A stretch of DNA of 64,000 nucleotides from Portibacter lacus (GCF_021533215.1 NZ_JAJNKA010000002.1:1-64000), one strand, 5' to 3'; positions 33,767 through 43,070 are shown, counted from the stretch's first letter. Notes: a model not told the origin generated them from the sequence alone. Program-made: numbers and translations.

Positions 33767-36082
33767 TCAAAGATAAATCCATTTTACACCAAAAAATAGC
33801 GTTCGAGGCAAAGAAGGACCATAAATAAAATTACTGTCCCTGTATTTCCCTATATCGAAATCATCTTGATATGCATTTAGTATATTCTTTATTCCTGCAT
33901 ATAGTTCGATATTACTTTTTAATTTATTCAATGGTAGCTTGTATCCCAACTTTACATTGACCTCCGAAAACGATTCCGAATGAACATATTCATCGAGCGT
34001 CTGATTCGGTGCCCCACTGAAATGAGGAAGAATCATCGAACCAGTATAGACATAATTTATATTTGCGTTCCAATGCCTACCTGGCGTAATCGTCAAATTC
34101 GCAAACCCATATTGATTCGGTGTTCTTGTAAAGGCTTTTATAGCTTCCAGTCCTTCGATATAAGTCACTGGTTTTTCGTAAGTACTCGTCTGCAAGGTAT
34201 ATCCTCCTTCCACTTGAACTTGTCGATTATAATTAGCTCTTAACTCTAAAGTCACACCTTGTACCGTTGCGTTCTGAGCATTACGCTTTTCGAAAAGTTC
34301 ACCGAATTGATCTGTTCCAATCGGTGTCAGGTTAAAAGCATCTTTAAGTTGGGTATGAAAGGCTTCTAGTGTAAAACCAGCCACATATTCTTCTGTCGGT
34401 TTATCATAATTAATCGAAGCAGAAAAACTCTGTGAATTTTCAGGCTTTAAATCGAGTGCTAGCATGACACGCGAAATTCCGCCACCAGCAAAGGCAATGT
34501 GAAGGTCTGTATCAAATGCCTGTGGAGCTCTAAATCCGGTGCCATAACTCAGTCTAAACTGAGTATTCTCCTTTAATTTATAGAGGATCGACGCTCGAGG
34601 ACTAACCACTAAGTTTTCAACCAAATTATGCTGGTCAATCCTTACTCCAGAAAGTAAGTTCAGTGACGGAAGTATTTCCCAGTCACTTTGCAAGAAAAGG
34701 CCTAAATCTTGTGTTTTTTGGTCAATGAGATAGCGATATGCTTCGATTTCGTCATAGGTATCATCGACTACATATTCTCCTCCGAAAGTAAATACGTTTT
34801 TACCTTTTAGGAATTGATCAACGGAATGATTCAACTGAAATCCACCTTGATAAGTTGTTGATAAAGAAGTCCCATATGGCGGATTCGCAAGGTGATTCAG
34901 GATTTCTTCTTCCGTATCAGGAAAAATACCCGTGTAATGTTGTCGATCGGTGTATTGGCCAGCGAGGTAGGCAATAAATGAAGTTCTGTCCTGATTAAAA
35001 TTGATCTGATAATCTAAGTTTCCCATATATACCTTATGCGTTCTTTCTTCTGACTGAGCGGTTTCATGTGGCGGGACATCTTTCATCTCACCTCCATATC
35101 GATACTCATACATCCTACTGAAACTGACTTCCAATTTTTGAGTTTCTGAAGGCAAGTAAAACAACGTACTGCCGAGAGAAAAATTCTTCAAGCTAGGAAG
35201 TTCTGAAAAATTGTCTTGATTGTGATCGTACAAGCCTCTTTTTCTATTATTCATAAAAACTGCTATTCCTATCTTTTTAGAGGGAGACATGATGGTTCCA
35301 TTTAAACTTGTCAAAATATCATCCGTCGTTTGGTTAATTTTCTGAAAGGTCTGATTCACTTCGAAACCATTGTTCTTTGGGACTTTCGTAATCACATTCA
35401 CAGTTCCTCCTACCGCACTCGAACCATATAATGAAGACCCACCACCTCTTATCACTTCTAACCTATCGATCATATTCGTAGGCAATTGCTCCATGCCATA
35501 GAGTCCCGTTAAAGGACTGAAAATAGGCCGTCCATTAATCAGAATCTGAGCATATCCACCTGCAAGACCATTCATTCTTAATTGAGTGTAATTGCAAGTC
35601 TGGCAATCAGTTTCTACTCTAAGTCCAGGTTGAAACCGCAACCCTTCTGAGAGATTACAGGCCTGCACATTATCAAGTGTTTTACCATCTACAACATTGA
35701 CGATAACGGCAGACTTGGTTTGGCGTTTAAAAGTTTTCGTTCCAGTAACAACGACTTCATCGAAGACCATCAATTTAGACGCGAGGTTTATAGTCAAGGT
35801 GGCAGTAGGATTTGTTCCTGATACTGTAACTGTTGTGTCTACTTGTTCATAACCGATAAAGCTTATGCTTAACTGATAGGTGCCAAAAGGTACTTTTTCA
35901 AATTTAAAATTTCCGCCATGTTCGGTATTAGCACCTTTATCAAGTTCTTTAATATAAATAGTAGCAAAGTCAACGCCCACTTTTTGGTCTTTAACGACAC
36001 CACTAATTGTTCCTAATTGGGCACTTAGACTCGTAATACCCATCAGTAAAAACCCAAAAAGTAATATTTTTCGAATAACCAT
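33767..36082 (-). CDS. TonB-dependent outer-membrane receptor, likely metal or metallophore uptake
   Basis: The 771-residue protein has a signal peptide (ending SLSAQ), a carboxypeptidase-like regulatory domain (GTISGVVKDQKVGVDFATIYI), a plug domain (RMNGLAGGYAQILINGRP, IDRLEVIRGGGSSLYGSSAVGGTVNVITK) and a 22-strand type barrel ending FFGVKWIYL. A CQTCNY Cys pair precedes the plug loop, reminiscent of metal sensing in such receptors. It is divergent from a DtxR/MntR-family repressor with a perfect palindrome between the two promoters, so uptake of Fe or Mn (or a chelate) under repressor control is the best inference. Confidence 0.9.
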   Translation of the reverse strand: MVIRKILLFGFLLMGITSLSAQLGTISGVVKDQKVGVDFATIYIKELDKGANTEHGGNFKFEKVPFGTYQLSISFIGYEQVDTTVTVSGTNPTATLTINLASKLMVFDEVVVTGTKTFKRQTKSAVIVNVVDGKTLDNVQACNLSEGLRFQPGLRVETDCQTCNYTQLRMNGLAGGYAQILINGRPIFSPLTGLYGMEQLPTNMIDRLEVIRGGGSSLYGSSAVGGTVNVITKVPKNNGFEVNQTFQKINQTTDDILTSLNGTIMSPSKKIGIAVFMNNRKRGLYDHNQDNFSELPSLKNFSLGSTLFYLPSETQKLEVSFSRMYEYRYGGEMKDVPPHETAQSEERTHKVYMGNLDYQINFNQDRTSFIAYLAGQYTDRQHYTGIFPDTEEEILNHLANPPYGTSLSTTYQGGFQLNHSVDQFLKGKNVFTFGGEYVVDDTYDEIEAYRYLIDQKTQDLGLFLQSDWEILPSLNLLSGVRIDQHNLVENLVVSPRASILYKLKENTQFRLSYGTGFRAPQAFDTDLHIAFAGGGISRVMLALDLKPENSQSFSASINYDKPTEEYVAGFTLEAFHTQLKDAFNLTPIGTDQFGELFEKRNAQNATVQGVTLELRANYNRQVQVEGGYTLQTSTYEKPVTYIEGLEAIKAFTRTPNQYGFANLTITPGRHWNANINYVYTGSMILPHFSGAPNQTLDEYVHSESFSEVNVKLGYKLPLNKLKSNIELYAGIKNILNAYQDDFDIGKYRDSNFIYGPSLPRTLFFGVKWIYL

Positions 36083-36101
36083 AATTATATTATCTACACT
36101 G

Positions 36102-36109
36102 CAAATATA
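36102..36109 (-). promoter_or_regulatory. Predicted -7 box of the TonB receptor gene
   Basis: TATATTTG on the minus strand (followed by CAGTGT), about 20 bp before the receptor ATG. The adjacent palindrome begins 2 bp upstream. Confidence 0.6.
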
Positions 36110-36110
36110 T

Positions 36111-36133
36111 ATTGTTAGATACTATCTAACAAT
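36111..36133. promoter_or_regulatory. Candidate DtxR/MntR operator palindrome
   Basis: A perfect inverted repeat: ATTGTTAGATA (36111-36121), central C (36122), TATCTAACAAT (36123-36133). It lies between two divergent TATATTTG boxes and would block both. Length and spacing resemble DtxR/MntR family operators. Confidence 0.8.
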
Positions 36134-36142
36134 TAAAATCAA

Positions 36143-36150
36143 TATATTTG
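36143..36150 (+). promoter_or_regulatory. Predicted -7 box of the DtxR-family gene
   Basis: TATATTTG followed by C, 17 bp before the ATG; the palindrome covers the upstream spacer and -33 region, suggesting autorepression. Confidence 0.6.
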
Positions 36151-36167
36151 CAAAAATAATTTCAAAC

Positions 36168-36824
36168 ATGCCCACGCAAACGAAGGAGAACTATCTAAAA
36201 GCCATCTATTTTCTAGACCAAAATAATTCCGAAGTAACCTTAACAGCGCTTGGAAAATTAATGGAGGTTAGCACACCAACAGTCAACAACATGGTGAAAA
36301 AATTGGCGACCAAAGGCTGGGTGAATTATGAAAAATACAAACCTCTAACGTTAACGGATCTAGGCAAAAAGGATGCAGCATTAATTGTAAGAAAGCATCG
36401 ACTAACGGAAATGTTCCTTGTCCAAATAATGGGCTTCGGCTGGGAAGAAGTCCACGAAATTGCTGAAGAAATGGAACACTTGAATTCAGAAGTATTGTTT
36501 GATCGTATGGACCTAATATTAGGTAATCCCACGCAAGACCCTCACGGTTCTCCGATACCAGATAAAGATGGAAATTTTACCCGAAAAAAATATTTAAAAT
36601 TATCAGACTTACGTCAAGGTGACGTGGCATATCTTCGCGCAGTCGGTGATAGCTCAGCTGAACTACTACTCCTTCTGAATGCTAAGAATATTAAGCTAGG
36701 CACACAACTTCAAGTTGCTGAAATAGAAAGCTATGATAAATCTATGGTCGTTCGTATCGAAAATTCAAGCAATTCTACCTTTAGTTATGAGGTGTGTAAG
36801 AGGTTGTTAGTAGAAAAAATATAA
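36168..36824 (+). CDS. DtxR/MntR family metal-dependent transcriptional repressor
   Basis: The 218-residue protein has a winged-helix N-terminus (ENYLKAIYFLDQ, VSTPTVNNMVKKLATKGWV, YKPLTLTDLGKKDA), the metal-binding and dimerisation domain (RKHRLTEMFLVQIMGFGWEEVHEIAEEMEHL with His/Glu ligands, GNPTQDPHGSPIP) and a C-terminal FeoA-like SH3 domain (LSDLRQGDVAYL). Such proteins repress uptake genes when loaded with Mn or Fe. The divergent TonB receptor and shared palindrome support that role here and autoregulation. Mn versus Fe cannot be settled from sequence. Confidence 0.93.
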   Translation: MPTQTKENYLKAIYFLDQNNSEVTLTALGKLMEVSTPTVNNMVKKLATKGWVNYEKYKPLTLTDLGKKDAALIVRKHRLTEMFLVQIMGFGWEEVHEIAEEMEHLNSEVLFDRMDLILGNPTQDPHGSPIPDKDGNFTRKKYLKLSDLRQGDVAYLRAVGDSSAELLLLLNAKNIKLGTQLQVAEIESYDKSMVVRIENSSNSTFSYEVCKRLLVEKI

Positions 36825-36837
36825 TAGATTTTATTTT

Positions 36838-36910
36838 AAAAAAACTGGATGGTGCAATAGACTAGCTTCGCTACTTTGAGCCCAAAATGCTAAGCGATTA
36901 CACCATCCAG
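36838..36910 (-). terminator. Terminator of the efflux operon with a structured long loop
   Basis: CTGGATGGTG (36845-36854) pairs perfectly with CACCATCCAG (36901-36910) around a 46-nt loop that contains a smaller TAGC/GCTA hairpin. On the minus strand it runs into seven T residues. It lies 8 bp after the adaptor gene stop and faces the convergent repressor gene. Confidence 0.7.
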
Positions 36911-36918
36911 ATTAAGTT

Positions 36919-38160
36919 CTAATGTGAATGTCCACCACCACCTTCTGATTTCTGCAAGTGACTTTGTAAGTAGTAAGCACCATTTGTAACCAATTTCATT
37001 CCTTCTTCGATTTCTTGTAAAGGGGTCACTTCTACATAACCAAGTTGATTCGCACCGACTTTCACTTCTACTCGCTTAAAATGAATCTCGTTATTTTCTT
37101 CCCCTTCATAGATAAATATGAAATTTCTGCCTTCTGCTAACACAATGGCGCCTTCAGGCAAGGTAGCGACTGTTTCATTTCCTATGTCTATTAATGCATT
37201 AATGTACATTCCAGGAATCAAATTCGCATCGTTCGACTCGATATCTGCATGGACGGCAACTGATTTTGTATCATTCGCAAATGATTTTCCAATGTTGTAA
37301 ATCTCTCCTTTGATTTCCTGATTGGATTGATTCGTTAATATAAATCTAACCTTCTGACCTTCTTTTATTTTGGATAAATCCTTTTCATAGACTAGCATAT
37401 CAACGTGCATTTTGCTATTATCCACAATAGAAAAAAGTGGACTCCCTGGCTGTGTAATACTCCCCATCTTGACATTCACATCTGTAATGTATCCTGATAT
37501 CGGAGCCGATATATTAATTCTAGAACTGCTTCCACTTCCGATTAAATCGATGGATTCACTAAGAATATTGATTTGATTTTTAACCGACTTAATCTTTGAC
37601 TTCGCCGTATTCAAGTCCGCACTCACCTTCTGAAACACCTTCTGCGCATTAATATTCTCAGTAGCTAGTGTTTGCTGACGTTCGAACTCTTGTTCTAGAT
37701 AAACCAACTCGCCTTGATCGATTCCCAGTTCTTCTTCTAGTTTCGCTTTCTCTAACAACATTGCGTTATATTCTAAACTACTCATCGTTGCCAATGTCTG
37801 ACCTCTTTTCACATAGTTTCCTTCGATGACACTTACAGATTTTATGGTTCCAGATATAGGCACATTGACATCGGCTTCATCTTCTGGATCTAGCTTCGTG
37901 TAACCATTTGCATTCACGACATCGTTAATGTTTTTCATACTGAACCAACCTGTATCAATCTCTGCATTTTTAAACTGGGCTGCATTTAAATGAACTTCCT
38001 TCATGTGATCACCCTCACCATGATCATCTTCACTGTTATTTTCTGATCCTGTAGTTATTTCCTCCTCTCCGTGCTCATGGTCATGTCCATCGTGATCGTG
38101 ACTTCCACCACAAGATGCGAGGATCAACAATCCAAAAATTATATATATTATATTCTTCAT
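36919..38160 (-). CDS. RND efflux periplasmic adaptor (CusB/CzcB type)
   Basis: Membrane-fusion protein of 413 residues linking an inner-membrane RND pump with the outer-membrane channel. It has a lipoprotein signal (IIFGLLILASC) followed by a His/Asp/Glu-rich stretch GGSHDHDGHDHEHGEEE likely to bind metal, a lipoyl/hairpin region (VNVPISGTIKSVSVIEGNYV, coiled coil about 145-200), beta-barrel domain and a His-containing end GGGGHSH. Heavy-metal family members export Cu(I), Zn, Co, Cd or Ni; the metal is not fixed by sequence. 2 bp after the pump gene in the same operon. Confidence 0.9.
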   Translation of the reverse strand: MKNIIYIIFGLLILASCGGSHDHDGHDHEHGEEEITTGSENNSEDDHGEGDHMKEVHLNAAQFKNAEIDTGWFSMKNINDVVNANGYTKLDPEDEADVNVPISGTIKSVSVIEGNYVKRGQTLATMSSLEYNAMLLEKAKLEEELGIDQGELVYLEQEFERQQTLATENINAQKVFQKVSADLNTAKSKIKSVKNQINILSESIDLIGSGSSSRINISAPISGYITDVNVKMGSITQPGSPLFSIVDNSKMHVDMLVYEKDLSKIKEGQKVRFILTNQSNQEIKGEIYNIGKSFANDTKSVAVHADIESNDANLIPGMYINALIDIGNETVATLPEGAIVLAEGRNFIFIYEGEENNEIHFKRVEVKVGANQLGYVEVTPLQEIEEGMKLVTNGAYYLQSHLQKSEGGGGHSH

Positions 38161-38162
38161 TT

Positions 38163-41100
38163 TTATTGATTTAGTAAGTATTGAATTGAAATAACAGCTT
38201 GATTAAAATTCAGGATGGCATCCAAGTACGAATGCTCTATTTCATACTGCATATTTAAAGCCTGGACGTATTCTAAGTAACCGATCTCACCGCTTTCATA
38301 ACCTTTCTTTGCATTATTTTCAATGCGTTCTGCATTCGGTAGAGCAATCGTTTTATAATATTCGATATTACTCAGTTCCATTTTATAACTATTAAACAAG
38401 GTTGCTAATTCTGATTTGATCTCCACCATCATTTGCCGTTGTCGCTCGTTCTGGACCACTACCTCTGTTTTCGATGCTGCAATTTTTGCATCATATCCTT
38501 TGCTAAAGAGCGGAACATCCACACCAATTTGAATTCCTTGGAACCTAGGAATGGCATTTGCTTCTACGCCATTATAGGTTTCCCCTCGAATAGACTGAAT
38601 AAAATATCCCAATTTCAGATCAGGTGTTTTTTCAGCATTATAGACTTTCACTTCAGCTTGGGCAATTTCCACATCTCTAATGGTATTCTGAATAAGCGGA
38701 TGTTGTTCTAGTAAAGAACTATCTGCAAAGAGTATCTGAGGAAGTGGTTCGTAAGCTAGATTTTCGATGAGCACGTTACCATGAACTAAAGATTCGATCA
38801 AGATCACTTCATTTTCTATGGCAGTCTGAAGTTTTAAAATATCTTGGTCCATAGATCTTAGTTTCGTTTCGGCAGTGGTCTGTTCTAGAATATTAGACTC
38901 GCCAACTTCGAACTTCCTGTTAGCATACTTCGAAAATTGGCCCCAAATATCTCGCTGCTCCTCTAATTTCTGCAGTTCCGCTTTTGTAAAAAGTACGCGG
39001 TCCCATCGACTTCGAATTTCATAACGCAAAGCTTGTTTCGCTAATTCTGATTCCAATTCCCGTTTTCCAATTTCTGCATCGACCAATGCTTTCTTAACCT
39101 TACCTAAATACGGGTTCCATCTTTGCGAGATTCCGATATTACTATCAAATGTACCAGTATTGAGTTGGCCAAACGAACCTGTAAAACTAGTTTTTGGAAT
39201 AAGATAAGCACCGTTTTTACTTTGTCTAGCCTGGTCTATCCTCAGCTGATTAGCTTGTATATTTCCATTTTCCACTAGCGCATTATTGATTGCTTCTTCC
39301 ACGTTAGTCACTGTAGAATGCTGCGCATTTATGGAAACAGTTGCGAAACAAAGTAATAAGACAATTGAAGCAATTTTTAATTTTCTAGCTTTAAACTTCT
39401 CTAGATAATAGTATAAAATCGGAAGAATAATTAAAGTTAGAATTGTAGCAGTAATAAGGCCTCCGATCACTACCGTTGCCAGAGGTTTCTGCACTTCAGC
39501 ACCAGCACTTGTACTTAATGCCATTGGCAAAAAACCAAGGGATGCAACAGAGGCAGTCATAATCACTGGACGTAATCGAACCGCGGTTCCTACTTTAATT
39601 CTTTCTAAGACATCGCTCATTCCTTCCTCTTTTAATTCATTGAAATAAGAAATTAATACAATTCCATTTAAGACTGCAACACCAAACAAGGCAATGAAAC
39701 CAATTCCTGCTGAAATACTAAAATCCATTCCTCGAATCCACAATGCAAATACGCCACCTATGGCTGATAGAGGAATCGCTGTGAAAATCAGAATCGACTG
39801 TGCAACACTTCCGAATGTGAAGTACAACAAAACAAAAATTAATGCAAGTGCAATCGGCACCGCAATGCCTAATCTAGCTTTCGCACGCTCTAAGTTTTCG
39901 AACTCGCCGGCATACTGGACATAATATCCAACTGGCAATTCGATCTCACTTTGAATTTTCGATTTAATTTCATTCACCACACTTTCTATATCTCTACCTC
40001 TTACATTGAAACCAACAATAATTCTACGCTTGCCGTCTTCTCTACTAATCTGCGCAGGCCCTTGTTTGATTTCAATATCTGCTACTTGCGATAATGGAAT
40101 TTGGTTGCCAGAAGGAAGACTAACATACAGGTTTTCAACATTTGAAATATCCTTTCTGAATGGTTCTGCAAGCCTTACTACCAGATCAAACTTCTTCTCT
40201 CCTTCATAGATTACACCAGCAGGCGCACCAGCAAATCCCATGCTCACCATTAGGTTCAAGTCACTTACATTTAACCCATATAAAGCCAGCTTATCTTTAT
40301 TGTATTTTATATTAATCTGGGGCAGACCAGAAACCGTCTCCGCCCTGGAATCCTGCACACCTTCTACACTTCCTAATAACTTTTCTACTTTTTCACCAAG
40401 TGCAACCAGTAAGTCTATATTCTCTCCATATATCTTCACACCCACATCACTTCTAACTCCAGTCATTAGTTCATTAAAACGCATCTGAATAGGTTGTGAA
40501 AATTCCGTTGTTACACCAGGAAGATCATCCAACACCTTCTCCATTTTCTCGAATAACTCCTCCTTTGTAGAAGCAGAGGTCCATTCCTTCTTGTCTTTCA
40601 AAATAATGATCACATCGGCAACTTCCATCGGCATTGGATCTGTAGGTACTTCTGCGCTTCCGATTTTTGAAACAACTTGCTCTATTTCAGGAAAGTTTTC
40701 CAGAAGCAATTGCTCCGCTCTCGTGGTAGAATAGATCTCTTGAGACAGAGAACTACCAGGAGGAATCATCACATGAGTTGCTATATCTCCTTCGAATAAA
40801 GTTGGGATAAACTCTCCACCAAGCTTATTAAATATGATTAAAGCCAAAATGAAAAATCCAACTGCAATCGCAAGCATGAATAAGCGAAATTGAATTGCGA
40901 AATCCAGAATTGGTGCATAAAAACGCTGAAAAGCTTCGATAATTTTATCCGATATGTTCTTCTTTTGATTAATCTTCTTGCTTAAGAATAATGCACTCAT
41001 CATCGGAACATAAGTCAATGAAAGTATAAAAGCTCCCAATATGGCAAACGCTACGGTCTTAGCCATCGGTGCAAACATTTTCCCCTCTATTCCTACTAGC

Positions 41101-42491
41101 GCCAGAATAGGAAGATAAACGATTAGTATAATGATCTCCCCGAATGCAGCACTCTTTCTAATTTTACTAGCAGCATTATAGACTTCTTGATCCATTTCTT
41201 CTCTGGACAAGTCGTTATGATTAGGTCGAATGTGTAAGCGATGAATAATCGCCTCCACGATGATAACTGCACCATCCACTATTAATCCAAAGTCAATGGC
41301 ACCCAGACTCATCAGATTTCCACTTACTCCGAAAAGCTTCATCATGGAAACGGCAAACAATAATGCCAGTGGAATAACGCTCGCTACAATTAACCCAGCT
41401 CGCCAGTTACCAATCAATAAGACTAAAATAAAAACCACAATTAAGGCGCCTTCTATTAGATTCTTCTTCACAGTAGCAATTGCTCTATCTACAAGCCTAC
41501 TTCTATCTAAATAAGGGCTTATCACCACACCTTCTGGAAGCGTTTCCTTTATTTGTTCCATTCGCTCTTTCACCAGATTAACCACTTTCGCACTATTCTC
41601 TCCTTTCAGCATCATCACCATTCCATTCACCACTTCACCATGCCCATTTCTGGTGGTTGCTCCATATCGAACGGTGTTACCAAATTTCACTTCCGCTACA
41701 TCACGTATTAAGATAGGAATATCGTTTTTCACTTTAATCACAATCTTAGAAACATCCTCTAGAGAACTTACCATCCCGATACTTCTTATAAAATAAGCAT
41801 TGGGTTGTTTGTCAATGTATGCTCCACCCGTATTTTCATTGTTTCTCTGCAAAGCTGCGAAAATCTCAGGCATCGTAATTTCCATGCTTTTCAGCTTATC
41901 AGGATTAATCGACACTTCGTATTCTTTTCGAATTCCACCAAGTGTATTAACTTCTGCAACACCTGGTGTTCCTAAAATTTGAGGAACTATAATCCAATCT
42001 TGAATGGATCGTAATTCCATGATATCTAGTTCCTCTTCGAATCCTTCATCTGCGGAAATAGTATACTGAAATATTTCTCCGAGACCGGTACTAATCGGGG
42101 CTAACTCAGGACTTCCAAAACCTTCTGGGATTTCATTCTCCGCTTGCTTCAGTCTTTCTGTTATCTGCGTACGCGCCCAGTATATATCAGTACTTTCCTC
42201 GAAAACTACAGTCACTAAACTTAAGCCAAATCGGCTAATAGATCTTAGTTCCACTATATCAGGAATAGACTTGACGGCCAGCTCTATAGGATAAGTAATA
42301 AACAATTCTACTTCCTGGGTAGCCAGGCTCGGAGAAGTGGTAATAATCTGTACTTGGTTATTGGTGATATCTGGAAGTGCATCAATGGGTAAGTTCTTAA
42401 GCGAATAACTTCCTACTCCGATCAATCCTAAAACCAATATCCCAATAACAAACTTGTGCTTAATTGAATAAGCAATTATGTTATCAAACAT
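38163..42491 (-). CDS. CusA/CzcA heavy-metal RND pump fused to a TolC-like outer-membrane protein
   Basis: At 1442 residues it exceeds the usual 1040 of CusA/CzcA. Residues 1 to about 1040 are a complete RND proton antiporter (porter and docking domains, twelve helices), including the heavy-metal-family TM4 motif SLGAIDFGLIVDGAV. A second hydrophobic segment (IVLLLCFATVSINAQ, about 1045-1060) then leads into a TolC/CzcC-like outer-membrane factor (EEAINNALVENGNIQANQL, coiled-coil repeats, LNFNQAVISIQYLLN end). So pump and channel are one polypeptide, a known Bacteroidota arrangement; the internal signal-like helix may be cleaved to free the channel. Operon: small Cys-rich protein, this gene, adaptor. 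Confidence 0.93.
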   Translation of the reverse strand: MFDNIIAYSIKHKFVIGILVLGLIGVGSYSLKNLPIDALPDITNNQVQIITTSPSLATQEVELFITYPIELAVKSIPDIVELRSISRFGLSLVTVVFEESTDIYWARTQITERLKQAENEIPEGFGSPELAPISTGLGEIFQYTISADEGFEEELDIMELRSIQDWIIVPQILGTPGVAEVNTLGGIRKEYEVSINPDKLKSMEITMPEIFAALQRNNENTGGAYIDKQPNAYFIRSIGMVSSLEDVSKIVIKVKNDIPILIRDVAEVKFGNTVRYGATTRNGHGEVVNGMVMMLKGENSAKVVNLVKERMEQIKETLPEGVVISPYLDRSRLVDRAIATVKKNLIEGALIVVFILVLLIGNWRAGLIVASVIPLALLFAVSMMKLFGVSGNLMSLGAIDFGLIVDGAVIIVEAIIHRLHIRPNHNDLSREEMDQEVYNAASKIRKSAAFGEIIILIVYLPILALVGIEGKMFAPMAKTVAFAILGAFILSLTYVPMMSALFLSKKINQKKNISDKIIEAFQRFYAPILDFAIQFRLFMLAIAVGFFILALIIFNKLGGEFIPTLFEGDIATHVMIPPGSSLSQEIYSTTRAEQLLLENFPEIEQVVSKIGSAEVPTDPMPMEVADVIIILKDKKEWTSASTKEELFEKMEKVLDDLPGVTTEFSQPIQMRFNELMTGVRSDVGVKIYGENIDLLVALGEKVEKLLGSVEGVQDSRAETVSGLPQINIKYNKDKLALYGLNVSDLNLMVSMGFAGAPAGVIYEGEKKFDLVVRLAEPFRKDISNVENLYVSLPSGNQIPLSQVADIEIKQGPAQISREDGKRRIIVGFNVRGRDIESVVNEIKSKIQSEIELPVGYYVQYAGEFENLERAKARLGIAVPIALALIFVLLYFTFGSVAQSILIFTAIPLSAIGGVFALWIRGMDFSISAGIGFIALFGVAVLNGIVLISYFNELKEEGMSDVLERIKVGTAVRLRPVIMTASVASLGFLPMALSTSAGAEVQKPLATVVIGGLITATILTLIILPILYYYLEKFKARKLKIASIVLLLCFATVSINAQHSTVTNVEEAINNALVENGNIQANQLRIDQARQSKNGAYLIPKTSFTGSFGQLNTGTFDSNIGISQRWNPYLGKVKKALVDAEIGKRELESELAKQALRYEIRSRWDRVLFTKAELQKLEEQRDIWGQFSKYANRKFEVGESNILEQTTAETKLRSMDQDILKLQTAIENEVILIESLVHGNVLIENLAYEPLPQILFADSSLLEQHPLIQNTIRDVEIAQAEVKVYNAEKTPDLKLGYFIQSIRGETYNGVEANAIPRFQGIQIGVDVPLFSKGYDAKIAASKTEVVVQNERQRQMMVEIKSELATLFNSYKMELSNIEYYKTIALPNAERIENNAKKGYESGEIGYLEYVQALNMQYEIEHSYLDAILNFNQAVISIQYLLNQ

Positions 42492-42504
42492 CTATTTAAT
42501 TGTA

Positions 42505-42562
42505 TTAAAAATGTGTAATAATAAATTTATGGACGTGCTTGTCCATTAAAAACTATTACACA
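42505..42562 (-). promoter_or_regulatory. Nested hairpin between small Cys-rich gene and efflux pump (possible attenuator)
   Basis: On the minus strand TGTGTAATA (42562-42554, including the upstream gene's TAA) pairs perfectly with TATTACACA (42520-42512), enclosing ATGGAC/GTCCAT (42546-42529), and is followed by TTTTTAAT. The shape is terminator-like and lies inside the operon, so it could reduce readthrough into the pump gene. Confidence 0.55.
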
Positions 42563-42864
42563 GTGGCTGGTGGGTGCCATGCTGACCGAAAATGGTCGTA
42601 AGAGTAGGTGAAATTATAAGGAAACGAATAAGAAAAAATATGTTCAGAAGCATTTACGCTAAGTCCTTTAGCCTCCGTTATATCGATTGTTATACCGCAA
42701 CATTGACATACACAAAAGGGAGCACACGCATCTTCCTTATCTTCTGAATGATCATGTTCTGCAAATGCAGCAATTTCTTCACTATCACAACTCATAGCAT
42801 CAGTACAAGGCAATACTGCCATGCTGAAAATTGTAAAAGCTAATATGATAGAATATAATTTCAC
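42556..42864 (-). CDS. Small Cys-rich secreted protein, DUF6660-like, first gene of the efflux operon
   Basis: The 102-residue product has a signal peptide (residues 3-18, ending AVLPC) and a Cys/His/acidic middle: CTDAMSCDSEEI, EHDHSEDKEDACAPFCVCQCCGI, seven or more Cys. It resembles the DUF6660 proteins that precede CzcA-type pumps in Bacteroidota, as I recall; a periplasmic metal-buffering or sensing role is plausible but unproven. Start is GTG at 42864, only 4 bp from the predicted -7 box, so the message may be leaderless. It is separated from the pump gene by a 64-bp gap with a terminator-like hairpin. Confidence 0.75.
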   Translation of the reverse strand: MKLYSIILAFTIFSMAVLPCTDAMSCDSEEIAAFAEHDHSEDKEDACAPFCVCQCCGITIDITEAKGLSVNASEHIFSYSFPYNFTYSYDHFRSAWHPPATV

Positions 42865-42868
42865 AGTG

Positions 42869-42876
42869 CAAATATA
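42869..42876 (-). promoter_or_regulatory. Predicted -7 box of the efflux operon
   Basis: TATATTTG on the minus strand, followed by CACT and then the GTG start codon of the Cys-rich gene. No clear TTG -33 element at the standard spacing. Confidence 0.5.
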
Positions 42877-43070
42877 GGTAAATTTTAAAGACGCCGCTCA
42901 CTTCCATATCCGATTAACACTATATTAAACATTACCTTAAGAAACTGAAATCAAAATGAATTCTTAAGATTTCGCCCACTATTGTTAATATTTCATTAAG
43001 CCCAATTCTCTCATTAAACGCAAGTAGAAATCAAGAGTCTCACTGTTATTATTCATTAAATCTGAAAATT

